A DNA stretch of 64,000 bases from Bradyrhizobium sp. CB1717 (GCF_029714325.1 NZ_CP121666.1:1240001-1304000); one strand, 5' to 3'; counted from the first letter of the stretch, positions 17,220-26,832 are shown. Numbers and translations are program-made. The notes: generated by a model from the sequence alone, not told the origin.

Positions 17220-18173
17220 GTGCTCGCCTATACCGCCAGACGCATTGTCTATGTCGTCCCCATCGTCATCAGCGTGGCGCTGGTGTGCTTCCTGCTCGTG
17301 CACATCACGCCGGGCGATCCGCTCGTTGCCGTGCTGCCGGCCGATGCGTCGCAGGAGCTCGCGGCGCAGCTGCGCGCCGCCTATGGCTTCGACCGGCCGC
17401 TGCCGGTGCAGTTCGGGCTTTGGCTGCTCCGTGCCCTGCATGGCGATCTCGGCAATTCCATCGCGACGGGGCGCCCGGTGCTCGCCGAAGTCATGCGCGC
17501 GGTCGGCAACACCGTCACGCTGGCGATCGCGGCCGCCATCATCGGCTTCACCATGGGCATCCTGCTCGGCCTGATCGCCGGCTATTTCCGCGAGACCTGG
17601 ATCGACAAGGTCGCGACCTCCTTCGCCATCGCCGGCGTGTCGGTGCCGCATTACTGGCTCGGCATGCTGCTCGTCATCATCTTCTCGGTCCAGCTCAACT
17701 GGCTGCCCGCGGTCGGTGCCGGCCCCAGCGGCTCCAACTCCTGGGCCTGGGACTGGGCGCACCTGAAATATCTCGTGCTGCCGGCGATCACGACCTCGGT
17801 GATTCCCATGGGCATCGTCACCCGCACGGTGCGCGCGCTCACCGGCGATATCCTCAGCCAGGATTTCGTCGAAGCCCTGCGCGCAAAAGGCCTGCGCGAA
17901 ACCGGCGTGTTCCGCCATGTCATCAAGAACGCCGCGCCCACCGCGCTCGCGGTGATGGGCCTCCAGTTGGGTTACATGCTCGGCGGCTCGATCCTGATCG
18001 AGACCGTGTTCTCCTGGCCGGGCTCGGGCTTCCTGCTCAACTCGGCGATCTTCCAGCGCGACCTGCCGCTGCTGCAGGGCACGATCCTGATCCTGGCGCT
18101 GTTCTTCGTCTTCCTCAACCTCCTGGTCGACATCGCGCAAGCCGCGATCGACCCGCGCATCAAGCGGGGCTAG
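17220..18173 (+). CDS. Peptide-type ABC transporter permease (DppB-like)
   Basis: The 317-residue inner-membrane protein has about six helices, beginning RIVYVVPIVISVALVCFLLVHITPGDP as is typical of DppB/OppB permeases. The cytoplasmic coupling loop (EAA motif) is visible as EALRAKGLRETGVFRHVIKNAAPTA. The GTG start is chosen because no better start precedes it and the end of repeat A supplies a purine-rich ribosome site. The partner permease begins 3 bases after its stop, so the two are translated together. It forms half of the channel through which the ligand of the family 5 binding proteins crosses the membrane. Confidence 0.92.
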   Translation: MLAYTARRIVYVVPIVISVALVCFLLVHITPGDPLVAVLPADASQELAAQLRAAYGFDRPLPVQFGLWLLRALHGDLGNSIATGRPVLAEVMRAVGNTVTLAIAAAIIGFTMGILLGLIAGYFRETWIDKVATSFAIAGVSVPHYWLGMLLVIIFSVQLNWLPAVGAGPSGSNSWAWDWAHLKYLVLPAITTSVIPMGIVTRTVRALTGDILSQDFVEALRAKGLRETGVFRHVIKNAAPTALAVMGLQLGYMLGGSILIETVFSWPGSGFLLNSAIFQRDLPLLQGTILILALFFVFLNLLVDIAQAAIDPRIKRG

Positions 18174-18176
18174 CCG

Positions 18177-19079
18177 ATGAGCGAGCTTCCGTTGTCCGCC
18201 ACCGCCGATGCCGCGCTGCAGGCCGCGCCCGCCACCAAGGCGCGCGGCTATTGGGCGACCGTCGGCCGCCGCATCATGCGGGACAAGGTCAGCATGGCCT
18301 GCGCGCTGGTGCTGCTGCTGATCCTCCTCTCCGCGATCCTCGCGCCGTGGCTGGGTCTCGAGGACCCCTACAAGGGCTCGATGATCCGTCGCCTCCGTCA
18401 CATCGGCACGACAGGCTATCCGCTCGGCACCGACGAGCTCGGCCGCGACATGCTGGCGCGGCTGATCTATGGCGGGCGGCTGTCGCTGGTGATCGGCATC
18501 CTGCCCGTGATCCTGGCCTTCTGCATCGGCACCTCGCTCGGCATCGTCGCCGGCTATGTCGGCGGCAAGCTCAACACCGCGATCATGCGCACGGTCGACG
18601 TGTTCTATGCCTTCCCGTCGGTGCTGCTGGCGATCGCGATCTCCGGCGCGCTGGGTGCCGGCATCCTCAACTCCATCGTGGCGCTCACCATCGTGTTCGT
18701 GCCGCAGATCACCCGCGTCGCCGAGAGCGTCACCACAGGCGTGCGCAACATGGACTTCGTCGAGGCCGCGCGCGCCTCCGGCGCCGGGGCCTTCACCATC
18801 ATGCGCGTGCACATCCTCGGCAACGTGCTGGGCGCGATCTTCGTCTATGCCACCAGCCTGATCTCGGTCTCGATGATTTTGGCGGCCGGTCTCTCCTTCC
18901 TCGGCCTCGGCACAAAACCGCCGGAGCCGGAATGGGGCCTGATGCTGAACACGCTGCGCACCGCGATCTACGTCAACCCCTGGGTCGCAGCCTTGCCGGG
19001 TGCGATGATCTTCGCGGTCTCGATCTGCTTCAATCTCCTCTCGGACGGCCTGCGCAGCGCCATGGACATCAGGAACTAG
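18177..19079 (+). CDS. Peptide-type ABC transporter permease (DppC-like)
   Basis: The 300-residue protein has a cytoplasmic N-terminus, a first helix at about residues 40-60, the family motif [24 protein letters not shown] and five further helices. The coupling loop reads [24 protein letters not shown]. The ending [17 protein letters not shown] and [13 protein letters not shown] is diagnostic of DppC/OppC. It pairs with the permease directly upstream; the ATPase follows after 3 bases. Confidence 0.93.
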   Translation: MSELPLSATADAALQAAPATKARGYWATVGRRIMRDKVSMACALVLLLILLSAILAPWLGLEDPYKGSMIRRLRHIGTTGYPLGTDELGRDMLARLIYGGRLSLVIGILPVILAFCIGTSLGIVAGYVGGKLNTAIMRTVDVFYAFPSVLLAIAISGALGAGILNSIVALTIVFVPQITRVAESVTTGVRNMDFVEAARASGAGAFTIMRVHILGNVLGAIFVYATSLISVSMILAAGLSFLGLGTKPPEPEWGLMLNTLRTAIYVNPWVAALPGAMIFAVSICFNLLSDGLRSAMDIRN

Positions 19080-19082
19080 GCC

Positions 19083-20144
19083 ATGAGCGAGAGCAACACA
19101 TCTGTCGCAATGCTGGAGCAGGTCGAGGACCGAGGCGGCGTCGCGCAGCCGCTGCTCCAGGTCAACGGTCTGACCAAGCACTTTCCGGTTCGCGGCGGGC
19201 TGTTCGCCGCCAAGCGCACCGTGCGTGCCGTGGACAACGTCTCCTTCTCCGTCGCCAAGGGCGAGACGGTCGGCATCGTCGGCGAGTCCGGCTGCGGCAA
19301 GTCCACCACCGCGCGCCTCCTGATGCATCTGATGCCGCGCGATGACGGCGACATCATCTATGACGGCATGACCGTCGGGCGGTCGCTGTCGCTGCGCGAG
19401 CTACGCCGCGGCATGCAGATGGTGTTCCAGGATTCCTACGCCTCGCTCAATCCGCGCCTCACAATCGAGGAATCGATCGCCTTCGGCCCGAAAGTCCACG
19501 GCATGGCGGACGGCGCGGCGAGGGCGCTCGCCCGCGAGTTGCTCGGCAAGGTCGGCCTGCGCCCCGAAAACTTCGCCAACCGCTATCCGCACGAGATCTC
19601 CGGCGGCCAGCGTCAGCGCGTCAACATCGCGCGCGCGCTGGCGCTGTCGCCGCGGCTGGTGATCCTGGACGAGGCCGTCTCCGCGCTCGACAAGTCCGTC
19701 GAGGCGCAGGTGCTCAATTTGCTGGCCGATCTCAAGCGCGAGTTCGGCCTGACTTATCTGTTCATCAGCCACGACCTCAACGTCGTGCGCTACATCAGTG
19801 ATCGCGTGCTGGTGATGTATCTCGGCGAGGTCGTCGAGCTCGGCCCGGTCGATCAGGTCTGGGACAGCCCGGCGCATCCCTATACGCGCGCGCTGCTCGC
19901 CGCGATGCCGTCCTCCGATCCTGATAACCGCACCGAGAAGCCGCCGATCACGGGCGATCCGCCCAATCCGATCGACCCGCCCCCGGGCTGCCGCTTCCAC
20001 ACCCGCTGCGCGTTTGCGGAGCCGCTCTGCGCAAATGCTGCACCAAAGCTCACGGCCGTCGATACAATGGGCCACGAGGCCGCGTGCCACATGGCGATCC
20101 CGGGTTCAGGCCATAGCCACGCGCCCGCAGGGGAAACAGCATGA
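19083..20144 (+). CDS. Peptide-type ABC transporter ATPase (OppF/DppF-like)
   Basis: The 353-residue nucleotide-binding protein shows Walker [10 protein letters not shown] (about residues 63-71), the signature [15 protein letters not shown] and Walker [13 protein letters not shown]. The C-terminal oligopeptide-type extension contains the cysteine cluster [14 protein letters not shown], expected for an iron-sulphur-binding tail in this family. The N-terminal 15 residues are extra. Its stop overlaps the start of the AtzG-like gene by 4 bases, so translation is coupled. The second ATPase of the pair is displaced to 21747, after the amidase. Confidence 0.93.
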   Translation: MSESNTSVAMLEQVEDRGGVAQPLLQVNGLTKHFPVRGGLFAAKRTVRAVDNVSFSVAKGETVGIVGESGCGKSTTARLLMHLMPRDDGDIIYDGMTVGRSLSLRELRRGMQMVFQDSYASLNPRLTIEESIAFGPKVHGMADGAARALARELLGKVGLRPENFANRYPHEISGGQRQRVNIARALALSPRLVILDEAVSALDKSVEAQVLNLLADLKREFGLTYLFISHDLNVVRYISDRVLVMYLGEVVELGPVDQVWDSPAHPYTRALLAAMPSSDPDNRTEKPPITGDPPNPIDPPPGCRFHTRCAFAEPLCANAAPKLTAVDTMGHEAACHMAIPGSGHSHAPAGETA

Positions 20145-20338
20145 CAAGACCGACACCAAAAGAGATCAAGCCCATCGCGCAAGTCTCGGGCATTCCCGTC
20201 GACGACGAGATCGCAACGCGAATCTCCAACGCCATCGGGCCGGCCTTCGAGGGCTTTGCCGCGATCGCCGGCACGCTGCCTTTCGACCTCGAGCCCGCGT
20301 CCTACGTGGTTGCGCAGATGCAGAAGGTGTCGAAATGA
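20141..20338 (+). CDS. AtzG-like small amidase subunit (DUF4089)
   Basis: This 65-residue protein matches the size and end pattern of the DUF4089/AtzG family, with PVDDEIATRISNAIGPAFEGFAAIAGTLPFDLEPASYVV. AtzG is known to stabilise AtzE, the 1-carboxybiuret hydrolase of cyanuric acid breakdown. The gene overlaps the ATPase gene before it by 4 bases and the amidase gene after it by 4 bases (ATGA), so a stoichiometric complex with that amidase is likely. The family call is based on size, motif and position; it could also be an unrelated small partner. Confidence 0.65.
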   Translation: MTRPTPKEIKPIAQVSGIPVDDEIATRISNAIGPAFEGFAAIAGTLPFDLEPASYVVAQMQKVSK

Positions 20339-21750
20339 GCCTTGAACCTGCCTTGATGACGCTCACCGAGGTCGCGCGTGCGATCGCGATGAAGCAGGTA
20401 TCCTCGCATGAGGTGACGCGTGCGCTGCTGCACCGCATCGCGCAATGGCAGCCGCATCTCAACGCCTTCATGTCGATCGAAGCGGAGGCCGCGCTGAAGG
20501 CGGCCGAGGCCGCCGATGCCGAGCTCGCCAAGGGTAACGCCCGCGGGCCGCTGCACGGCGTGCCGCTCGCGCACAAGGACATGTATTACGACGCCGGCTA
20601 TGTTGCGACCTGCGGCTCGCTGATCCGCCGCGATTTCGTCGCGACCACGACGTCCACGGCCCTGCAACGGCTGAAGGACGCCGGCCAGGTCCGGCTCGGC
20701 ACGCTGCACCTTGCCGAGTTCGCCTATGGCCCGACCGGCCACAACGCCCATTACGGTCCGGTGCGCAATCCCTGGAACGTCGCGCATATCACCGGCGGCT
20801 CGTCGTCGGGCTCCGGCTCGGCGGTCGCCGCGCGCCTGACCTATGCGGCACTTGGCTCCGACACTGGCGGCTCGATCCGCATGCCCGCGCATTTCTGCGG
20901 TGTCACCGGCCTCAAGACCACCTGGAGCCGCGTCAGCCGCGCCGGCGCAATGCCGCTGTCGCAATCGCTCGACACCGTCGGCCCGCTCGCCCGCACCGCA
21001 GAGGATTGCGCGCTGCTGCTGGCGCTGATGGCCGGTCCCGATCCCGAGGATCCGACTTGCAGCCATGAGCCGCTGTCGGACTATGTCGGTGCGGCCAAGG
21101 GCTCGCTGAAGGGACTCAAGATCGGAGTCCCCGCGTCGTTCTACGTCGACGATCTCGACAGCGAGGTCGCGCGCGTGCTCGACGAGACCATTGCAGTGCT
21201 CAAGCGCGAAGGTGCCGACATCGTCAAGGTCGAGCTGCCCGACCAGCGGCAATTGTCCTCGGCAAGCCAGCTTGTGCTCGCCGCGGAAGCTGCCGCCTTC
21301 CACAAGCGCTGGATGATCGAGCGTCCGCAGGATTACGGCGCGCAGGTCCTGATGCGGCTGCAGAACGGTCTCACGGTGCCTGCCATCACCTATCTCGAGG
21401 CGATGCGCTGGCGTGGCCCGGCGCTCGCCGCGCACAATGCGGCGACCGCGGGCGTCGATGCGGTGATCGCACCGGCCTCCCCGGTGCCGGCGCCGACGAT
21501 CGAGGAGAGCGACGTCGGCGGCGGACCGAACGCACCGGCCATGGTGCAGCGCCTGACGCTGTTTACCCGCCCGGTGAATTTCTTGGGCCTGCCGTCGCTC
21601 ACCGTGCCCTCGGGCTTCACCAAGAGCGGCCTGCCTGTCGGCATGCAGCTGATCGGCCGCTCCTTCGATGAAGCGACCCTGCTCACCATCGGCGCCGCCT
21701 TCCAGCGCGCAACCGACTATCACGATCGATTGCCGAAACTGCCGTCATGA
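20335..21750 (+). CDS. Amidase-signature hydrolase, AtzE/GatA-like
   Basis: The ATG at 20335 overlaps the AtzG-like stop and gives 471 residues; a longer open frame from 20014 lies inside the ATPase and AtzG genes and is rejected. The Ser-cisSer-Lys triad is visible: K81 in PLAHKDMYY, the cis-Ser within GGSSSGSG (154-161) and nucleophile S180 in GSDTGGS. The enzyme should hydrolyse a carboxamide to acid and ammonia in the cytoplasm. The close link to an AtzG-like subunit and an importer suggests it acts on the imported ligand. GatA is less likely because no GatB or GatC lies nearby. The substrate is unknown. Confidence 0.85.
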   Translation: MSLEPALMTLTEVARAIAMKQVSSHEVTRALLHRIAQWQPHLNAFMSIEAEAALKAAEAADAELAKGNARGPLHGVPLAHKDMYYDAGYVATCGSLIRRDFVATTTSTALQRLKDAGQVRLGTLHLAEFAYGPTGHNAHYGPVRNPWNVAHITGGSSSGSGSAVAARLTYAALGSDTGGSIRMPAHFCGVTGLKTTWSRVSRAGAMPLSQSLDTVGPLARTAEDCALLLALMAGPDPEDPTCSHEPLSDYVGAAKGSLKGLKIGVPASFYVDDLDSEVARVLDETIAVLKREGADIVKVELPDQRQLSSASQLVLAAEAAAFHKRWMIERPQDYGAQVLMRLQNGLTVPAITYLEAMRWRGPALAAHNAATAGVDAVIAPASPVPAPTIEESDVGGGPNAPAMVQRLTLFTRPVNFLGLPSLTVPSGFTKSGLPVGMQLIGRSFDEATLLTIGAAFQRATDYHDRLPKLPS

Positions 21751-22721
21751 CAAAGCTCGTCGAGATATCAGGCCTCAACATCCGCTTCACCGGCGAGCGC
21801 ACGGTCTATGCCGTGAACGATCTCAATCTCTCGCTTGGTGACGGCGAGGTACTGGGCCTGCTCGGCGAATCCGGTTCGGGCAAGAGCGTGACCCTGCGTG
21901 CGCTGATGCGGCTGTTGCCGAAGAAGCGCACGCAGATTTCGGGCTCCGTCAACGTGATGGGACAGGACGTGCTCGCCATGAATGACGAGCAGCTGTCGTC
22001 GTTCCGCGGCCAGACCGTGTCGATGATCTTCCAGGAGCCCGCGCTGGCGCTCGACCCAGTCTACACCATCGGCGCGCAGATCGCCGAAAGCGTGGTGCGC
22101 CACGAAGGCAAGTCCTATGCGGAGGGTCGCGCGCGGGCCCTGGAGATGCTCGAGGTCGTGCGCATTCCCTCGGCCAAGCGACGGCTCGATGCCTATCCGC
22201 ACGAGATGTCCGGCGGCATGCGCCAGCGTGCGATGATCGCACTCGCGCTCGCCTGCCGCCCCAAGATCCTGCTCGCGGACGAGCCGACTACGGCGCTCGA
22301 TGCCACCGTGCAGATCCAGATCCTCTTGCTGCTGCGCGAGCTGCAGCGCGAGTTCGGCATGTCCGTCATCTTCGTCACCCACGACATTGGTGTTGCGATC
22401 GAGATCTGCGACCGCGTCGCCGTGATGTATGCCGGCCAGATCGTCGAGCAGGGGACCTTGCGCGACATCGTCCGCACCCCCGTGCATCCCTACGCCAAGG
22501 GCCTGCTTGCCTCGACCATTCATGGCGCGAGGCGGGGGCAGCGGCTCGAGACCATCCCCGGCACGCCGCCCTCGCTGGCCGAGAAGCCCCACAACTGCTC
22601 CTTCGCCCCCCGCTGCGCCGTGGCCCAGCCGCGTTGCCTCGAGCAATTGCCGGCCAATGTCGAGGTCGGCCCGGGCCGGGCGGCGCGGTGCGTGCTGGCG
22701 GAGCCGGCGGTCGCGACGTAG
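21747..22721 (+). CDS. Peptide-type ABC transporter ATPase (OppD/DppD-like)
   Basis: The 324-residue protein has Walker [10 protein letters not shown] (about residues 38-46), the signature [15 protein letters not shown], Walker [13 protein letters not shown] and the C-terminal oligopeptide-type tail with [14 protein letters not shown]. Its ATG overlaps the amidase stop by 4 bases. OppD and OppF normally sit side by side; here they are separated by the AtzG-like and amidase genes. It is the last gene of the operon, and a repeat-rich gap follows. Confidence 0.93.
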   Translation: MTKLVEISGLNIRFTGERTVYAVNDLNLSLGDGEVLGLLGESGSGKSVTLRALMRLLPKKRTQISGSVNVMGQDVLAMNDEQLSSFRGQTVSMIFQEPALALDPVYTIGAQIAESVVRHEGKSYAEGRARALEMLEVVRIPSAKRRLDAYPHEMSGGMRQRAMIALALACRPKILLADEPTTALDATVQIQILLLLRELQREFGMSVIFVTHDIGVAIEICDRVAVMYAGQIVEQGTLRDIVRTPVHPYAKGLLASTIHGARRGQRLETIPGTPPSLAEKPHNCSFAPRCAVAQPRCLEQLPANVEVGPGRAARCVLAEPAVAT

Positions 22722-23168
22722 CCGGTACGCTCCCTCGCAAGCGCACTATCGATGTGAGCCGTGGTGCAGCCTCATGCACACTGCGCTCCCTGCCCCTTGC
22801 GAGGGAGGGCGGGGGAGAGGGGTAGCCACGAACTCGGACCTCGCCCGTGGCCACCCCTCTCCCTGCCCCTCCCCCGCAAGGGGGGAGGGAATGAGAGAGT
22901 GATGCGTCCCTCACCTCATAAGGGTAGGGAATTCGAGCGCAGTGCGTCCCGCGCGTCAAACCGCGCGCTTCTTCAAAATTCCCCCACGACAACACCGACT
23001 TGTCACAGTTCGCCGCCCGCATTCCGGCCAAGCCACCTCTACTGTGCATGGGGTTGTTTTCGACATTTTTTGTCGGGACGGGCGGGCGGGGGCCCGCAAA
23101 AGATATTCAGACCCCATTCATCCCGGTTCCGGTTCCATGCGCCCGTTCACGGAGAGGGACTTCAACTT
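22722..23168. other. Repeat-containing gap without a gene
   Basis: This 447-bp stretch follows the importer operon. Its first half holds a family A-like repeat (22786-22892). The rest contains no credible gene, although an open frame runs in phase into the gene at 23169; that upstream part is repeat-derived and lacks a start context. CGACATTTTTTGTCG near 23060 is a small hairpin. Confidence 0.6.
22786..22892. repeat. Palindromic repeat family A, diverged copy 3
   Basis: CTCCCTGCCCCTTGCGAGGG at the left and CCTCCCCCGCAAGGGGGGAGG at the right form opposed arms around GGGGTAGCCACGAAC and GTGGCCACCCC. The layout matches copies at 220 and 17050 but the sequence has drifted. Confidence 0.6.
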
Positions 23169-23438
23169 ATGTACATTTCTGGCCAAAGCCTCATCGTCAT
23201 CCTGTTCGTCGGCCTGGTCGCCGGCTGGCTCGCGGGCAAGGTGGTCCGCGGAGCCGGATTCGGCATCATCGGCGACATCGTGATCGGCATCGCCGGCGCG
23301 TTCGTCGCCAGCTTCCTGTTCCCGAAGCTCGGCATCCATCTTGGCGTCGGGCTGGTCTCGGAGATCATCTATTCCGCGATCGGCGCCATCATTCTGCTGC
23401 TGGTTGTCCGCCTGGTGCGCGGCGGCGGGCGGCTCTAG
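23169..23438 (+). CDS. GlsB/YeaQ/YmgE-type stress membrane protein
   Basis: The ATG at 23169, preceded by GGAGAGGG, gives 89 residues. Three hydrophobic helices are separated by glycine-rich turns, and the family pattern is clear in GLVAGWLAGKVVRGAGFGIIGDIVIGIAGAF. Members are small inner-membrane proteins often induced by stress or acid; their mechanism is not known. It stands alone, with gaps on both sides. The longer in-frame extension to 22761 crosses a repeat and is rejected. Confidence 0.88.
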   Translation: MYISGQSLIVILFVGLVAGWLAGKVVRGAGFGIIGDIVIGIAGAFVASFLFPKLGIHLGVGLVSEIIYSAIGAIILLLVVRLVRGGGRL

Positions 23439-23585
23439 CGCCGCAAGCCAACCTGGCGCCTCCCCGTCTTGGGAAAGGCGTCAGGTCCGCAAGAAAAAGC
23501 CGCAAGCCTGTGAGATTCCGGGCTTGCGCGCGGGGCCATCAGGGGTAGTAGATGTGGCCACCAGGGGTTGGATTGATCAACCGCG

Positions 23586-23614
23586 TTGACGAAGGGGCGA
23601 GAACGCGATGTTAA
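23586..23614 (+). promoter_or_regulatory. Candidate housekeeping promoter before the type I secretion genes
   Basis: TTGACG at 23586-23591 and TGTTAA at 23609-23614 are separated by 17 bases, a good sigma-70 spacing. The site lies about 70 bases before the ATG at 23687. Confidence 0.35.
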
Positions 23615-23686
23615 TCCAGGTCAATTACTCCTGAAATTGCCTTTGAAATCAGGGGCCTTGCCCCATACCCGAAAGAGATCAGACTG

Positions 23687-25435
23687 ATGGCAGCCGTACC
23701 CGGCGTTCGCCGTTCAGAGCTTGCTGACGCGCTGCGCGCCTGTCGCACGGCGTTCGTCGGCGTCGGCCTGATGAGCTGCGTGATCAACCTGCTCTATCTG
23801 ACCGGGTCGATCTTCATGCTGGAGGTTTACGACCGGGTGCTGCCGAGCCGCAGCGTTCCAACCCTGGTCGGCCTCATTATCCTCGCCAGCTTCCTCTACA
23901 TGGCGCAGGGCGTGCTCGACATGATCCGCAACCGGATCCTCGGGCGGATCGGAACCTCGCTTGATGATGCCCTCAACAAGCGCGTGTTCGACACCATCGT
24001 GCGCCTGCCGCTGCTGGTCGGGAGCCGCAACGAGGGCCTGCAGCCGCTGCGCGACCTCGACAATGTCCGCTCCTTCCTCGGCGGCATGGGCCCGAGCGCG
24101 TTCTTCGACCTGCCCTGGCTGCCGCTCTACCTCGCCATCTGCTTCGCCTTCCACGTCCTGATCGGGGTGACTGCTCTGGTCGGCGCCATCATCCTGGTGG
24201 GCCTGACGCTGGTCACCGAATTCATGTCCCGCCAGCCGGCGAAAGAGGCGATGGGCCTTGCCGCGCAGCGTAACGATCTCGCCCAGTCCAGCCGCCGCAA
24301 CGCCGAGGTGATGGTGGCGATGGGCATGACCGGCCGGATGAACCAGCGCTGGAGCGAGGCCAACGAAAAATATCTCGCCGGCAATCAGCGTGCGAGCGAC
24401 GTCGCCGGCGGCTTAGGGGCGGTCGCGAAAGTGCTGCGCATGATGCTGCAATCGGCGGTGCTCGCCGTCGGCGCCTATCTCGTCATCCATCAGGAGGCGA
24501 CCGCGGGCATCATCATCGCCGGCTCGATCCTCTCCGCCCGCGCGCTGGCGCCGGTCGATCTCGCCATCGCGCACTGGAAATCCTTCGTCGCGGCCCGTCA
24601 GAGCTGGCAGCGCCTCACGCGCCTCTTGGAGCAGATGCCGGCGCAGACGATGCCGACCCAGTTGCAGGCGCCGACCAGCCGCCTCTCGGTCGAGGGTGTC
24701 GCAATGGTGCCGCCGGGCGACCAGCGCCTCATCGTGCAGGACGTCAGCTTCGCGCTCGCCGCCGGCAACGGTCTCGGCGTGATCGGGCCGAGCGGCTCCG
24801 GCAAATCCTCGCTGATCCGCGCACTCGTCGGCGTCTGGCAGCCGGTGCGCGGCAAGGTGCGGCTCGACGGCGCGGCGCTCGATCAATGGTCAAGCGACGT
24901 GCTCGGCCGCCACATCGGCTATCTGCCGCAGGACGTCGAACTGTTCGGCGGCACCATCGCGCAGAACATCAGCCGGTTCGATCCCGAGGCCACCTCCGAC
25001 GGCATCATCGCCGCGGCGAAGGAGGCCGGCGTGCACGAGATGATCATCAAGATGCGCGAGGGCTACAACACGCAGGTCGGCGAGCAGGGCACAGCACTGT
25101 CCGCAGGACAGGCGCAGCGCGTGGCACTGGCGCGCGCGCTCTACGGCAGTCCGTTCCTGATCGTGCTCGACGAGCCCAATTCCAACCTCGATACCGAAGG
25201 CGACGAGGCGCTGACCCGCGCCATCCGCTCGGCGCGCGAGCGCGGCGCCATCGTCATCGTGGTGGCGCATCGCCCCATCGGCGTCGAGGCGGTCGACCAG
25301 ATTCTGGTGCTGCGCGATGGCCGCATGCAGGCCTTCGGCCCGAAGGAGCAGGTGCTCGCCCAGGTGCTGCAGCCGCGGGTGACGCCGCCGGCCCCGATCA
25401 AGGTCGTCAGTGAAGGCGGAGTGGCCAAATCATGA
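23687..25435 (+). CDS. Type I secretion ATPase/permease (PrtD family)
   Basis: The 582-residue protein has an exporter membrane domain (about residues 20-310, starting SCVINLLYLTGSIFMLEVYDRVLPSRS, a hallmark of PrtD-type exporters) and an ATPase domain. Walker A is GPSGSGKSS near residue 366, the signature is LSAGQAQRVALARAL near 470 and Walker B is FLIVLDEPNSNLD. It would export a C-terminally signalled protein directly across both membranes with the adaptor at 25432 and a TolC-like channel not found here. The only RTX-like candidate in the window is the adhesin at 4150, 13 kb away. Confidence 0.93.
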   Translation: MAAVPGVRRSELADALRACRTAFVGVGLMSCVINLLYLTGSIFMLEVYDRVLPSRSVPTLVGLIILASFLYMAQGVLDMIRNRILGRIGTSLDDALNKRVFDTIVRLPLLVGSRNEGLQPLRDLDNVRSFLGGMGPSAFFDLPWLPLYLAICFAFHVLIGVTALVGAIILVGLTLVTEFMSRQPAKEAMGLAAQRNDLAQSSRRNAEVMVAMGMTGRMNQRWSEANEKYLAGNQRASDVAGGLGAVAKVLRMMLQSAVLAVGAYLVIHQEATAGIIIAGSILSARALAPVDLAIAHWKSFVAARQSWQRLTRLLEQMPAQTMPTQLQAPTSRLSVEGVAMVPPGDQRLIVQDVSFALAAGNGLGVIGPSGSGKSSLIRALVGVWQPVRGKVRLDGAALDQWSSDVLGRHIGYLPQDVELFGGTIAQNISRFDPEATSDGIIAAAKEAGVHEMIIKMREGYNTQVGEQGTALSAGQAQRVALARALYGSPFLIVLDEPNSNLDTEGDEALTRAIRSARERGAIVIVVAHRPIGVEAVDQILVLRDGRMQAFGPKEQVLAQVLQPRVTPPAPIKVVSEGGVAKS

Positions 25436-26763
25436 GCACGGTGGCGATCGGCGGTGCGAAGCCCGCCAAGAAGACCGTGCGTGATTCCATCACGTTTCAC
25501 CTGATGCTCGGCCTTGGCATCGTACTGGTCCTCGTCGTCGGCCTCGGCGGCTGGGCATCGACGGTGCTGATCTCGGGCGCGTTGATCGCGCCGGGCCAGA
25601 TCGTGGTCGAATCCAACGTCAAGAAGGTGCAGCACCCGACCGGCGGCGTGGTCGGCGAGCTGCGCGCCCGCGATGGCGACGTGGTCAAGGCCGGCGACAT
25701 CGTGGTGCGGCTCGACGACACCGTGACCAGGGCGAACCTCTCCATCGTCACCAAGAATCTCGACGCCGCGCAGGCGCGCACCGCCCGGCTCCAGGCCGAG
25801 CAACGCGGTCTCGACAAGATCGAGTTTCCGCAATCCCTGCTCGACCGCAGCGGCGATCCCGACGTCAAGGCGCTGCTCTCCGCCGAGACCAAGCTGTTCG
25901 AGGTCCGCGTCAACGGCCGCGCCGGCCAGAAGGCGCAGCTCCGCGAGCGCGTCCTGCAGCTCAACGAAGAAATCGAGGGCCTGTCCGCGCAGGAGACGGC
26001 CAAGGACAAGGAGATCGCGCTGGTCCAGAACGAGCTCACCGGCGTCCGCGATCTCTACGACAAGCGTCTGGTGCAGATCTCGCGACTGACCCAGCTCGAG
26101 CGCGACAGTGCCCGCCTCAACGGCGAGCGCGCGCAGTACATCGCCTCGCGCGCGCAGGCCAAGGGCAAGATCACCGAGACCGAGCTCCAGATCATCCAGG
26201 TCGACAAGGACATGGTCAGCGAGGTCTCCAAGGATCTGCGCGAGACCAACGACAAGATCGGCGAGCTGATCGAGCGCAAGGTCGCTGCCGAGGACCAGCT
26301 TCGCCGCGTCGACATCCGCGCGCCGCAGGACGGCATGGTGCTGCAATCGACGGTGCACACCGTCGGCGGCGTCGTCACCGCCGGCGACACCTTGATGCTG
26401 ATCGTGCCGCAAGCCGACGACCTCCAGGTCGAGGCCAAGGTCAATCCGGTCGACATCGACAAGCTCCAGATCGGCCAGAAGACGCTGCTGCGCCTGTCCG
26501 CCTTCAACCAGCGCACCACGCCCGAGCTCAACGGCGTCGTCAGCCGCGTCTCGCCCGACGTCACCACCGAGCAGCGCACCGGCCAGAGCTACTACACCAT
26601 CCGCGTCTCGATGCCGCCGGAGGAGATCGCCCGCCTCGGTGACGTCAAGATCATTCCCGGCATGCCCGTGGAAGCCTTCGTCCAGACCGGCGACCGCACC
26701 ATGCTGTCCTACCTGATGAAGCCGCTGCACGACCAGCTGATGCGGGCCTTCAGGGAGAAGTGA
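25432..26763 (+). CDS. Type I secretion membrane-fusion adaptor (HlyD/PrtE family)
   Basis: The 443-residue protein overlaps the exporter gene by 4 bases. It has one N-terminal membrane helix (about residues 25-45), a biotinyl-lipoyl-like half domain (GQIVVESNVKKVQHPTGGVVGELRARDGD), a long coiled-coil hairpin rich in Gln, Glu and Leu (about 100-285) and the returning half domain DIRAPQDGMVLQSTVHTVGGVV. It bridges the exporter and the outer-membrane channel in the periplasm. No outer-membrane factor gene follows. Confidence 0.93.
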   Translation: MSTVAIGGAKPAKKTVRDSITFHLMLGLGIVLVLVVGLGGWASTVLISGALIAPGQIVVESNVKKVQHPTGGVVGELRARDGDVVKAGDIVVRLDDTVTRANLSIVTKNLDAAQARTARLQAEQRGLDKIEFPQSLLDRSGDPDVKALLSAETKLFEVRVNGRAGQKAQLRERVLQLNEEIEGLSAQETAKDKEIALVQNELTGVRDLYDKRLVQISRLTQLERDSARLNGERAQYIASRAQAKGKITETELQIIQVDKDMVSEVSKDLRETNDKIGELIERKVAAEDQLRRVDIRAPQDGMVLQSTVHTVGGVVTAGDTLMLIVPQADDLQVEAKVNPVDIDKLQIGQKTLLRLSAFNQRTTPELNGVVSRVSPDVTTEQRTGQSYYTIRVSMPPEEIARLGDVKIIPGMPVEAFVQTGDRTMLSYLMKPLHDQLMRAFREK

Positions 26764-26776
26764 CGCGCGAAAGCGC

Positions 26777-26812
26777 GTCATCCCGGAGCGCGCTTAGCGC
26801 GCATCCGGGATC
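26777..26812. repeat. Palindromic repeat family E-like fragment
   Basis: GTCATCCCGGAGCGCGC and GCGCGCATCCGGGA form opposed arms. The sequence resembles the arms of the element at 32925-33028 but only a short form is present. Confidence 0.5.
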
Positions 26813-26832
26813 TGGGGCAGCGATGACGGTCC

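Noticed and set aside
17163..19328. A 721-codon antisense frame across the permease genes
   Set aside because: It crosses three well supported genes and a repeat and has low-complexity composition.
20014..20334. Longer amidase reading frame starting inside the ATPase gene
   Set aside because: The first 107 codons overlap the ATPase tail and the AtzG-like gene in another frame; the ATG at 20335 is coupled by ATGA and gives the normal family length.
22761..23168. N-terminal extension of the GlsB-like gene
   Set aside because: The extension is translated from a palindromic repeat, lacks a ribosome site and would place a disordered basic stretch before the membrane helices.
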